DNA of 9,378 bases, taken from Clostridium sp. Lineage in GTDB: Bacteria > Bacillota > Clostridia > Acetivibrionales > Acetivibrionaceae. The notes below the pieces were generated by a model, which did no database searches, was not told the origin of the DNA, and was given only the letters and a program-made list of their open reading frames with translations. Position numbers and translations under genes: made by a program. Below are positions 1 through 6,426 of the stretch, one piece after another. Where the stretch lies: the NCBI GenBank assembly GCA_012841175.1, contig DUVG01000004.1, positions 1-9,378 on the forward strand, in the 5' to 3' direction. Each line of letters starts with the position of its first letter. Position 1 is the stretch's first letter.

Positions 1-244
1 AACTAAAATTGTTGGTGTTAACTAATAATGATAAATCTTTTTCCCACCATTTTTTAAAGGAAGATATAATAATACTGCTTGCAACCTCTCCAGCAGCAAG
101 TCCACCCATTCCGTCTGCTATTACAAAAAGGCCAAATTCTCCAAAATGTGTTTCGCCAATTTTGACTAGCAAATTATCTTGATTTATTTCTTTAACATTT
201 CCCACATCACATATTGCACCTATGTTAAAAGATATGTAGCTCAT
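1..244 (-). CDS. PP2C-family protein Ser/Thr phosphatase, N-terminal fragment (cut by window edge)
   Basis: Only the first 81 codons are present; the gene runs off the left edge. The translation shows the opening of a PP2C (PPM) metal-dependent phosphatase: a CDVG stretch (residues 12-15), an NQD triplet with D23, then IADGMGG (42-48) followed by AAGEVAS. In this family D23, D44 and G45 sit around the two catalytic Mn/Mg ions. The protein would remove phosphate from Ser/Thr residues in the cytoplasm. The Arg normally found in the early 'R..NED' motif is Lys here (K18). The ATG at 242-244 is preceded by a strong SD (TTAAGGAGGG on the minus strand, plus positions 248-257). It lies 49 bp downstream of the FHA-protein gene on the same strand with no terminator between, so the two are probably cotranscribed. 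A Ser/Thr kinase may lie further left, which cannot be seen. Confidence 0.88.
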   Translation of the reverse strand, partial: MSYISFNIGAICDVGNVKEINQDNLLVKIGETHFGEFGLFVIADGMGGLAAGEVASSIIISSFKKWWEKDLSLLVNTNNFS

Positions 245-293
245 AAGCCCTCCTTAATAGGGAACAGCATTTGATTAAAGATAAAAAATTATT

Positions 294-1823
294 TTAAGGG
301 ACTTTGAATATGTATTTACTATTTGCAAAAACAATTACATCATTGTCTTTTATTTCATATTCTATATTGCTGTTTAATCTTTCATTATTGAGATATGTTC
401 CGTTTCTTGAATTTAAATCTTTTAAATAGTATTTTTCATTTCTTGTTATTATTTCTGCATGCACTTTCCCAATTGCTTTGTTTTCAGTTATATAATCAAC
501 CTGGTCTTTTAACCGCCCAATTACAAATTCAGGTTTAGTTATTTTAATTTCCTCCATTACACCATTCCTATTTGATTGTAAATAAGGTGGAGAAGTTTTT
601 GGAGGACTAAGCAATGTAGTGTCATCTGGATTATTCGGGGATAATAATGTTGTTTCATCAGAGTTAAAGGAATTGGTGGTAAATGTATTTAGTTGAATGT
701 TTTCTATTGGGCTGTTTTTATTTTGTGAGAAAGAAATTATTTCTTTTTTGTTTGTGTTAACTTTTGGTTTTACAGGAGGTGTTTTTTTAGTTGAAACATC
801 TTCAGCGGTATTTTTTTTGTTTAAAATATTTTTCCATATAAGGAGGCTTACAGCCCCTCCTAAAATAACAATAGCAACTATATTTGTTCCCATATCATTT
901 CCTAAAGAATCTAGAGCACCAGATGTCAGTAAAATGACAGCCCCAATTACAATTATGAGTTGCAATACAATGCCCAGTATAAGTGCATTAGATTTATATT
1001 TTAGTTTTAGCTGGTTATTGTCAGAAATACTTGCTGAATTTTTATTTTTTTGTTTTTTTACTCTGGGAACTTTAGGTGCTGGAGGAATGTTTAAATTATC
1101 TTTTTTAGGTGGTATATCAACGGGTATATCAGGTTTGGTTGAAGGTGGAGAAAATGAATTATTGTTTTCAGGTTTAGGAGGTACATTAACCGGTGTATCA
1201 GAATTATTAAGTGTGATGTTGTTAACTTTTTGTACTTTATTTTGACCTAGTTCATTTAAAAGTTTTTCAAATTCTAATATATTGAAGGTATCGAGATTAA
1301 GGATATTTATAACTCGCTTAATAAAATTATCATTGCTAGATTCATCTATATTTGCACTGTTAATTATAAAGCTTTTGGCAAACTCCTTTAATATAGAATT
1401 AATGTTCAAATTTTCATCTGCATTAAATGGAAGATAAACAAGAGAAATTTCTAAATTGTTTGGATTTATATATATGTATTCATCCATTAATAAAAATGAC
1501 TTTTCTGAAAACAAATAGTTTTTCGAAGCTAGTATAGTTTTGGTGATACCTAAAAAAATTGCAATAAAACTATTTTTATCTATTTTATTGCGCTTAAGAT
1601 ACTGGGACAATGATAATTTAGAGGTTATATTATAGTACAAATTATGTTTATCATCTTTTTGCCTTATGTCTAGAGGCAGAATGTGTTTATTTGGGTTGTT
1701 TGCTAAAATACCTATTTGATATTCGTGTATATCTTCAGAGGTGTCTACACTTATTACAAGAAAATTGCCAGAAGCATTACTTTCATAGTTAATTTCTAGC
1801 TTTTTGTTGTAGAAATTATTCAT
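294..1823 (-). CDS. Membrane-anchored FHA-domain protein with N-terminal DUF6382-like region
   Basis: This 509-residue protein has four visible parts. Residues 1-195 form a globular region resembling the DUF6382 domain of clostridial FHA proteins. Residues 208-262 are a Pro/Lys-rich linker with a near-repeat (PVNVPPKPE at 211-219, PVDIPPKKD at 234-242). Two hydrophobic segments (about 279-300 and 313-332) form a membrane hairpin. Residues 424-509 are an FHA domain with IGR (435-437), VHAEI (454-458) and DLNSRNGTYLN (469-479). FHA domains bind phosphothreonine peptides, so this is a phospho-dependent scaffold at the membrane. The Ser of the usual S..H motif is Gly (G452). Two DxTTLLSP motifs lie just before the FHA domain (389-396 and 400-407). 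The ATG at 1823 has a good SD (AAAAAGGAGGAG, plus positions 1831-1842). It is followed by the phosphatase gene and divergent from a prepilin peptidase gene. Such pairs are often linked to Tad pilus loci; the exact target is unknown. Confidence 0.87.
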   Translation of the reverse strand: MNNFYNKKLEINYESNASGNFLVISVDTSEDIHEYQIGILANNPNKHILPLDIRQKDDKHNLYYNITSKLSLSQYLKRNKIDKNSFIAIFLGITKTILASKNYLFSEKSFLLMDEYIYINPNNLEISLVYLPFNADENLNINSILKEFAKSFIINSANIDESSNDNFIKRVINILNLDTFNILEFEKLLNELGQNKVQKVNNITLNNSDTPVNVPPKPENNNSFSPPSTKPDIPVDIPPKKDNLNIPPAPKVPRVKKQKNKNSASISDNNQLKLKYKSNALILGIVLQLIIVIGAVILLTSGALDSLGNDMGTNIVAIVILGGAVSLLIWKNILNKKNTAEDVSTKKTPPVKPKVNTNKKEIISFSQNKNSPIENIQLNTFTTNSFNSDETTLLSPNNPDDTTLLSPPKTSPPYLQSNRNGVMEEIKITKPEFVIGRLKDQVDYITENKAIGKVHAEIITRNEKYYLKDLNSRNGTYLNNERLNSNIEYEIKDNDVIVFANSKYIFKVP

Positions 1824-1877
1824 AGAAGGGCTCCTCCTTTTTAAGTGAACAGTTTGATTTGAATATATAGAATTTAA

Positions 1878-1905
1878 ATAATACTCTTATATACTATTTT
1901 ATCAA
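1878..1905 (-). promoter_or_regulatory. Candidate sigma-A promoter for the FHA-phosphatase unit
   Basis: Read on the minus strand, TTGATA (1900-1905) and TATTAT (1878-1883) are separated by 16 bp. Each matches the consensus at five of six bases. Transcription would begin near 1871, giving a leader of about 48 nt to the ATG at 1823. An alternative minus-strand pairing is TTGTCA (1920-1925) with ATAAAA (1897-1902) at 17 bp. AT-rich DNA produces chance matches, but position and spacing are right. Confidence 0.5.
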
Positions 1906-1946
1906 GAAAACAGGTATTTTGACAACTGCTATTTTAAAATAGTATA
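1890..1946. repeat. 12-bp perfect inverted repeat spanning the divergent promoters
   Basis: TATACTATTTTA (1890-1901) is the exact reverse complement of TAAAATAGTATA (1935-1946), with centres 45 bp apart. The left arm lies in the spacer of the minus-strand promoter. The right arm runs from the spacer into the -10 of the plus-strand promoter. The right arm also overlaps a perfect 14-bp palindrome, CTATTTTAAAATAG (1929-1942), which fills most of the plus-promoter spacer. The core ATAGTATA recurs at 1960-1967, 21 bp after its copy at 1939-1946, so on the same DNA face. This layout fits a regulator binding site shared by both promoters. The regulator is unknown, and low base complexity is a caution. 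Confidence 0.5.
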
Positions 1947-1948
1947 AT
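1919..1948 (+). promoter_or_regulatory. Consensus sigma-A promoter for the peptidase-exporter operon
   Basis: TTGACA (1919-1924) and TATAAT (1943-1948), both perfect consensus hexamers, are separated by 18 bp. Transcription would start near 1955, leaving a leader of about 127 nt before the ATG at 2082. The leader contains a small hairpin, TGCTT-T-AAGCA (2001-2011), with no obvious T-run after it and no recognised riboswitch. A further TTGACA at 1978-1983 has no good partner -10. The spacer carries a palindrome, suggesting repression. Confidence 0.7.
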
Positions 1949-2081
1949 TTATGTATTATATAGTATAGTTATTTGTTTTGACATAATGCCTTTCAGCTCT
2001 TGCTTTAAGCAGTATTTTATTTGTCTTTAATCTACTCAGGTTTTTCATAATAAAATAAATTATAAGGGAGGCTAATATCTT

Positions 2082-2615
2082 ATGACGATTAAATTAACAG
2101 TACTTTTTATAACTTTAGTTTTGTCAGCATATTTTGACTATAAGTATTTTAAAATCAAAAATTTTGTAGTGTATCCAGCTATATTATCAGGTATTTTAAT
2201 AAATTTAATAATATCAGGAACAGGAGGTTTAAAAGATTCTATTTTTGGAACAATTGTCCCCTTTATAACTTTATTTTTACTTTATGCTTTAAGATTTCTA
2301 GGGGCTGGAGATGTGAAATTATTTTCTGCAATTGGTGCTATAATGGGAATGGAATTTGGAATTTATTGTATGGCACACTCTTTTTTGTTTGGCGCATTTT
2401 TAGCACTATTAATAATGATTAAAAGAAAAAATTTTTTTGAAAGATTCAAAAAACTCTTTTTGTATTTAAGAAATTCATTTATTTTAATGAAATTTGAAAA
2501 ATATCAGGAATTTGGGGGAGAAAAATCAGGTATTTTCCGTTTTTCCTATGCAATTTTAGGTGGTGCGATTATTACTGTTATTCACCAATTGACAATTGGA
2601 CTTTACATAGTGTAA
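2082..2615 (+). CDS. A24 family prepilin peptidase (CpaA/TadV-like)
   Basis: This 177-residue polytopic membrane protein has the hallmarks of the A24 aspartic peptidases that cut the leader from type IV or Flp prepilins at the membrane. The first catalytic Asp is D19 in YFDYKYFKIKN, at the end of the first membrane segment. The second is D77 in the LGAGDVKL form of the GxGD motif. A later RFSYAILGGA stretch matches the conserved C-terminal membrane segment of the family. The N-terminal methyltransferase domain of long PilD/ComC enzymes is absent, as is usual for CpaA/TadV types. A charged insert (about residues 113-150) separates the last helices. AAGGGAGG (2064-2071) sits 10 nt before the ATG. 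It is divergent from the FHA gene and 45 bp upstream of the exporter genes with no terminator between. No prepilin gene is visible here. Confidence 0.9.
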   Translation: MTIKLTVLFITLVLSAYFDYKYFKIKNFVVYPAILSGILINLIISGTGGLKDSIFGTIVPFITLFLLYALRFLGAGDVKLFSAIGAIMGMEFGIYCMAHSFLFGAFLALLIMIKRKNFFERFKKLFLYLRNSFILMKFEKYQEFGGEKSGIFRFSYAILGGAIITVIHQLTIGLYIV

Positions 2616-2645
2616 ACTTTTTTAATCAGGCAAAGTAGTTAAGGT

Positions 2646-2651
2646 AGGAGG
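2646..2651 (+). promoter_or_regulatory. Ribosome binding site selecting a TTG start for the first exporter subunit
   Basis: AGGAGG lies 9 nt before the TTG at 2661, an ideal distance. The first in-frame ATG (2682) is 30 nt away and has no SD of its own, so TTG is preferred. Use of TTG may lower expression relative to the second subunit. Confidence 0.75.
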
Positions 2652-2660
2652 TCAAAGGTT

Positions 2661-4397
2661 TTGAAAAGATTGGCGTTGTATATGAAAAAATATTTATGGT
2701 TTTATATATTGGCATTGCTGATGATGTTTTCAAGTATAGCTCTAGATATGTTTAATCCCCGTTTGATAGGTGCCATTGTAGACCGAGTTATTATTGGTGA
2801 GGAAACTCATTTGTTTTCTAAGATAATAACAGCTCTTATAGTTATTACAGTGTTAAGAGCAATTTTTTGCTATATTAAAGAGTATTCATTTGATTGTTCA
2901 GCAGCTAAAGTAATTGTAAATTTAAGACAGGATATGTTTAATCATATTCAAAAACTATCATTTAGTTATTTTGATAAGACAAACACTGGTGAACTTATGT
3001 CTAGAATTAAGGATGATACAGAAAATATTTTACATGCCATATCATTTGGGATAATGCTTTGTATTGAGCAAGGTCTATATTTAATAGTTGCTTCGGTGAT
3101 TCTTTTTGTACTTAGTTGGAAATTGGCAATTTTGACTGTGTTGGTAATGCCTGCTTTGACATATGTTGTTTTTAAACTTGAAAGAAAAGTGGGAGAAGTT
3201 TATGGAAAGATAAGCGATCAAAGAGCCGCCTTAAATACAACTGCACAGGAGAATATTGCAGGAGTGCGTCTTGTTAAGGCTTTTGCCAGGGAAAAATTTG
3301 AAATAAGTAAATTTTTAAAGAAAAATAGACATAATTACATACTTAATATGGAACAGGCAAAAGCGTGGGGGAAGTATTTTCCTAAAATAGAATTTTTGTC
3401 AAATTTCATAGTGGTTATTGTAGTTACTGTTGGTGGTTTTTTGGTAATAGGTCAGGAGATTTCTTTAGGAACATTAGTGGCCTTTAGCAATTATATTTTT
3501 ATGTTGATATGGCCTATGAGAATGATGGGATGGCTTACAAATATTATCTCCCAGTGCTATGCTTCTCTTAAAAAAGTAGAAAAAATATTTCAACAACAGC
3601 CGGAAATTAAAAATCCTGTAAACCCAATAGAGCCTAAAGAATTTAATGGGCATGTTGTATTTAAAAATGTATCATTTAAATACAATGAAACACCAGTATT
3701 AAAAAATATAAATATTGATGCAAAACCAGGGAGTACAATTGCTATAATGGGAGTTACCGGTTCTGGAAAAACTTCTTTAATAAATCTAATTGGAAGATTT
3801 TATGATGTATCGGAAGGGAATATTCTGATAAATAGTATTGATGTTAGAGATATGGATTTGAAATTTTTACGCAGCAAAATTTCAATTGTTATGCAGGATG
3901 TGTTTTTGTTCTCAGATTCAATAAAAGAAAATATAAAGTTTGGGGTAAAGGAGGTATTTGATGAAAAACTTATTTCTGTATCTAAAGCTGCTAAAGCCTA
4001 TGATTTTATATCTGAAATGCCCCAAAACTTTGATACTGTTGTTGGAGAAAGAGGTGTGGGACTTTCAGGAGGGCAGAAACAGAGAATATCAATTGCCAGG
4101 GCTTTTATGAAAGATTCTAAAATATTAATACTTGATGATGCTACATCAGCCCTTGATATGGAGACAGAACAAGAAATACAAAAAGCTCTTGATAAATATA
4201 AGGATGTAACTAAATTTATTATTGCCCATAGGATTTCTGCAGTTAAAAATGCAGATGAAATATTAATTTTTGAAGACGGAGAAATAGTTGAAAGAGGTAA
4301 GCATCAGGAGCTATTAGATTTAAAAGGCAAATATTATGATACGTACTTAAATCAGCTTGGGAAAATGATGTTTTACGAGAAAGGGGAGGTGGTATAA
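2661..4397 (+). CDS. ABC exporter half-transporter, degenerate-site subunit
   Basis: This 578-residue type IV (ABC-B/MdlA-like) half-transporter has six predicted membrane helices (about 12-29, 52-70, 136-154, 156-174, 246-264, 268-286) followed by an ATPase domain from about 332. Visible motifs are Walker A GVTGSGKTS (364-372, K370), Q-loop MQD, signature LSGGQ (468-472), Walker B ILILDD (488-493) and the switch His H523. The residue after the Walker B Asp, normally catalytic Glu, is Asp (D493), so this subunit's own nucleotide site should hydrolyse ATP poorly. That is typical of one half of heterodimeric exporters such as TM287/288 or BmrCD. Its stop codon overlaps the start of the partner gene (TAATG), indicating translational coupling. 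Substrate is unknown: drugs, lipids or peptides are all possible. There is no C39 peptidase domain, so it is not a bacteriocin-processing type. Confidence 0.93.
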   Translation: MKRLALYMKKYLWFYILALLMMFSSIALDMFNPRLIGAIVDRVIIGEETHLFSKIITALIVITVLRAIFCYIKEYSFDCSAAKVIVNLRQDMFNHIQKLSFSYFDKTNTGELMSRIKDDTENILHAISFGIMLCIEQGLYLIVASVILFVLSWKLAILTVLVMPALTYVVFKLERKVGEVYGKISDQRAALNTTAQENIAGVRLVKAFAREKFEISKFLKKNRHNYILNMEQAKAWGKYFPKIEFLSNFIVVIVVTVGGFLVIGQEISLGTLVAFSNYIFMLIWPMRMMGWLTNIISQCYASLKKVEKIFQQQPEIKNPVNPIEPKEFNGHVVFKNVSFKYNETPVLKNINIDAKPGSTIAIMGVTGSGKTSLINLIGRFYDVSEGNILINSIDVRDMDLKFLRSKISIVMQDVFLFSDSIKENIKFGVKEVFDEKLISVSKAAKAYDFISEMPQNFDTVVGERGVGLSGGQKQRISIARAFMKDSKILILDDATSALDMETEQEIQKALDKYKDVTKFIIAHRISAVKNADEILIFEDGEIVERGKHQELLDLKGKYYDTYLNQLGKMMFYEKGEVV

Positions 4398-6190
4398 TGT
4401 CTGTTAACAATTTTAGAAAAGATGAAAAATCAAAGGAAACTATAAATATAAAAGTGGTAATGCGGCTGTTTTCATACCTTAAGCCTTATACTTCAACAGT
4501 TTTAAAGGTATTATTTTTAATAGCCATAGTGATTTTTATTGAGCTTTTAAATCCCTATTTTATGAAAATTGGAATTGACACATATATTGCAAATAGTAAT
4601 GTAAAAGGTCTTTTAATATTAGGGGCTATTATGGGTATTGCAAATCTTGTTGCCATGATTTGTGCAAAGTATAGAATCCTTATGATGGCAGGGGTGTCTA
4701 ATAAAATACTTTTTTCTCTAAGACAGGAGCTTTATAACCATATTCAAAAACTTTCCTTTGATTTTTTTGACAACAGATCTGTAGGAAAGATATTAGCACG
4801 TATAGTAGGGGATGTAAATTCATTATATGACCTTTTTACAAATAGCATTACAAATCTTGTTCCAGAATTAATAAAAATGGTGGTAATTGCTGTTATAATG
4901 TTTTCTATGAATTATAAATTGGCATTGGTTTCCTTTAGCACACTTCCCATACTTTTTGTTTTAATGTTTATGATTCAAATAGTATCCAGGAGAAGATGGC
5001 AGATAGTGAGGAAAAAATCATCTAATTTAAATGCCTACAGCCATGAAATTTTCTCAGGAATAAGAGTTGTACAAGGATTCAATGGTGAGGAAAAAACCAA
5101 AAGAATTTTTGGAGAACTTTTAGATGAACATAAAAATTCATTTATTAGAGCTGTAAGAATGAATGATATGTTTTGGCCCTTGGTGGAATTGTCTTGGGGT
5201 GGTGGAACGGTATTGGTCTTTTTGTATGGGTTAAGACTTTTAAATGCAGGTGAAATAACCATAGGTGGCTTAGTAGCTTTTACAAGCTATATATCAATGT
5301 TTTGGGTGCCTATCATGAATATATCTAATTTTTATAATATACTCATTACAAATTTGGCTGGTGCGGAAAGAATATTTGAAATTATGGACATTAAACCAGA
5401 TATAAAAGACTGTGAAAATGCTGTGACAATGCCTGAAATAAAAGGAAAAGTAGAATTTGAAAATGTTACTTTTGGATATGACGCAGACCAAATAGTGCTA
5501 AAGGGTGTAAGCTTTAGTGTAAAAGAAGGAGAATCAGTGGCTTTAGTAGGACCTACAGGAGCAGGAAAAACCACAATTATAAATCTTATAAGCAGGTTTT
5601 ATGAAACTTCAAAAGGAAAAGTTTTAATTGATGGAATGGATGTAACCAAAGTAACCTTAGAAAGTCTTAGAAGTCAGCTAGGTATAATGCTTCAGGATAC
5701 CTTTCTTTTTTCGGGAACGGTGAAGGAAAATATAAGATATGGAAAACTAGATGCAAGTGACGAAGAAATTATTGAGGCGGCAAAAGCAGTTTGTGCCCAT
5801 GAATTTATTGTAGAACTACCAAATGGCTATGATACAGATGTAAATGAAAGGGGTTCTAGGTTATCAGCAGGGCAAAGGCAGCTTATTGCTTTTGCAAGAG
5901 TGCTTTTAGCAAATCCTAGGATACTTATACTAGATGAGGCTACTGCTAGTATTGACACCTATACTGAAAAGCTTGTACAAAAAGGAATACAAAAACTTTT
6001 AGAAGGCAGAACATCTTTTGTAATTGCCCACAGGCTTTCAACTATACAAAATGCAGACAGAATAATGTTTATTGATGATAAAGGGATTAAAGAAGAAGGA
6101 AATCATGATGAGCTTATAGAGAAAAAAGGCATGTATTATGAACTTTTTATGTCTCAATTTAAATTTTTAAATGGAAAAGAAGTGGTATAG
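4397..6190 (+). CDS. ABC exporter half-transporter, catalytically competent subunit
   Basis: This 597-residue partner of the preceding subunit has an N-terminal extension of about 20 charged residues, a six-helix membrane domain, and an ATPase domain from about residue 352. Motifs are Walker A GPTGAGKTT (385-393, K391), Q-loop LQD, signature LSAGQ (489-493), Walker B with D513 and the catalytic E514, and switch His H545. Its Walker B is canonical, while its signature has Ala in place of the first Gly. In a heterodimer the altered signature pairs with the partner's Asp-type Walker B to make the weak site, and the canonical halves make the active site. It would export an unidentified substrate across the cytoplasmic membrane. 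The ATG shares a base with the upstream stop, and the SD AAAGGGGAGG lies within the end of the upstream gene. A strong terminator follows 49 bp after the stop. Confidence 0.94.
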   Translation: MSVNNFRKDEKSKETINIKVVMRLFSYLKPYTSTVLKVLFLIAIVIFIELLNPYFMKIGIDTYIANSNVKGLLILGAIMGIANLVAMICAKYRILMMAGVSNKILFSLRQELYNHIQKLSFDFFDNRSVGKILARIVGDVNSLYDLFTNSITNLVPELIKMVVIAVIMFSMNYKLALVSFSTLPILFVLMFMIQIVSRRRWQIVRKKSSNLNAYSHEIFSGIRVVQGFNGEEKTKRIFGELLDEHKNSFIRAVRMNDMFWPLVELSWGGGTVLVFLYGLRLLNAGEITIGGLVAFTSYISMFWVPIMNISNFYNILITNLAGAERIFEIMDIKPDIKDCENAVTMPEIKGKVEFENVTFGYDADQIVLKGVSFSVKEGESVALVGPTGAGKTTIINLISRFYETSKGKVLIDGMDVTKVTLESLRSQLGIMLQDTFLFSGTVKENIRYGKLDASDEEIIEAAKAVCAHEFIVELPNGYDTDVNERGSRLSAGQRQLIAFARVLLANPRILILDEATASIDTYTEKLVQKGIQKLLEGRTSFVIAHRLSTIQNADRIMFIDDKGIKEEGNHDELIEKKGMYYELFMSQFKFLNGKEVV

Positions 6191-6238
6191 AAAAATTTTA
6201 ATATACTAAATGAAATAAGGGGATATCTAGTGAAATGT

Positions 6239-6280
6239 AATACCATTAGTCATGGGAAAATTGACTAATGGTATTTTTAT
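6239..6280 (+). terminator. Intrinsic terminator of the peptidase-exporter operon
   Basis: A perfect 14-bp stem, AATACCATTAGTCA (6239-6252) with TGACTAATGGTATT (6262-6275), encloses a 9-nt loop and runs into a T-rich tract. It separates the exporter operon from the downstream protease gene, which therefore needs its own promoter. Confidence 0.88.
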
Positions 6281-6286
6281 TCTCTA

Positions 6287-6315
6287 TTTACGAAATGTAT
6301 TTTAACTGATAAAAT
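6287..6315 (+). promoter_or_regulatory. Candidate promoter for the M4 protease gene
   Basis: TTTACG (6287-6292) and TAAAAT (6310-6315) are spaced by 17 bp, matching consensus at four and five of six bases. Transcription would start near 6322, giving a leader of about 105 nt. The whole region is very AT-rich and other weak pairings exist, for example around TATACT at 6339-6344, so the choice is tentative. Confidence 0.35.
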
Positions 6316-6329
6316 ATATAAAAAGCTAT

Positions 6330-6400
6330 TGTGCAATTTATACTATTTAACCCACTAGTTAACATAAAACATATAAAAATAAAATGTGCAGTATACAATA
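6330..6400 (+). repeat. Direct repeat and palindrome half-site upstream of the protease gene
   Basis: TGTGCA followed shortly by TATAC occurs twice: TGTGCAATTTATAC (6330-6343) and TGTGCAGTATAC (6385-6396). The second copy leads into GTATACAATA (6391-6400). The same ten bases form most of the 14-bp palindrome found upstream of the second prepilin peptidase gene (9242-9255). This may mark a regulator binding site between promoter and SD, but chance similarity in AT-rich DNA cannot be excluded. Confidence 0.3.
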
Positions 6401-6426
6401 AAATATAAATTAGGGAGGTATTACAA

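Noticed and set aside
697..1245. A 182-codon open frame antisense to the FHA gene
   Set aside because: It lies within the coding part of a well-supported gene, has no SD or family resemblance, and its hydrophobic Phe/Leu-rich product is what antisense of a Lys/Asn-rich AT-biased gene gives.
1986..2030. Possible 14-codon leader peptide (MPFSSCFKQYFICL) upstream of the first prepilin peptidase
   Set aside because: No SD precedes the ATG, and there is no attenuator-like hairpin with a T-run after it.
1849..2081. Riboswitch or structured RNA in the long leader of the prepilin peptidase gene
   Set aside because: Only a 5-bp hairpin (2001-2011) is visible and no known aptamer core is recognisable; the length alone is not evidence.
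6229..6267. Short GTG-started frame (VKCNTISHGKID) after an AAGGGG sequence
   Set aside because: It consists largely of the terminator stem and ends inside it; 12 codons with no family support are not enough.
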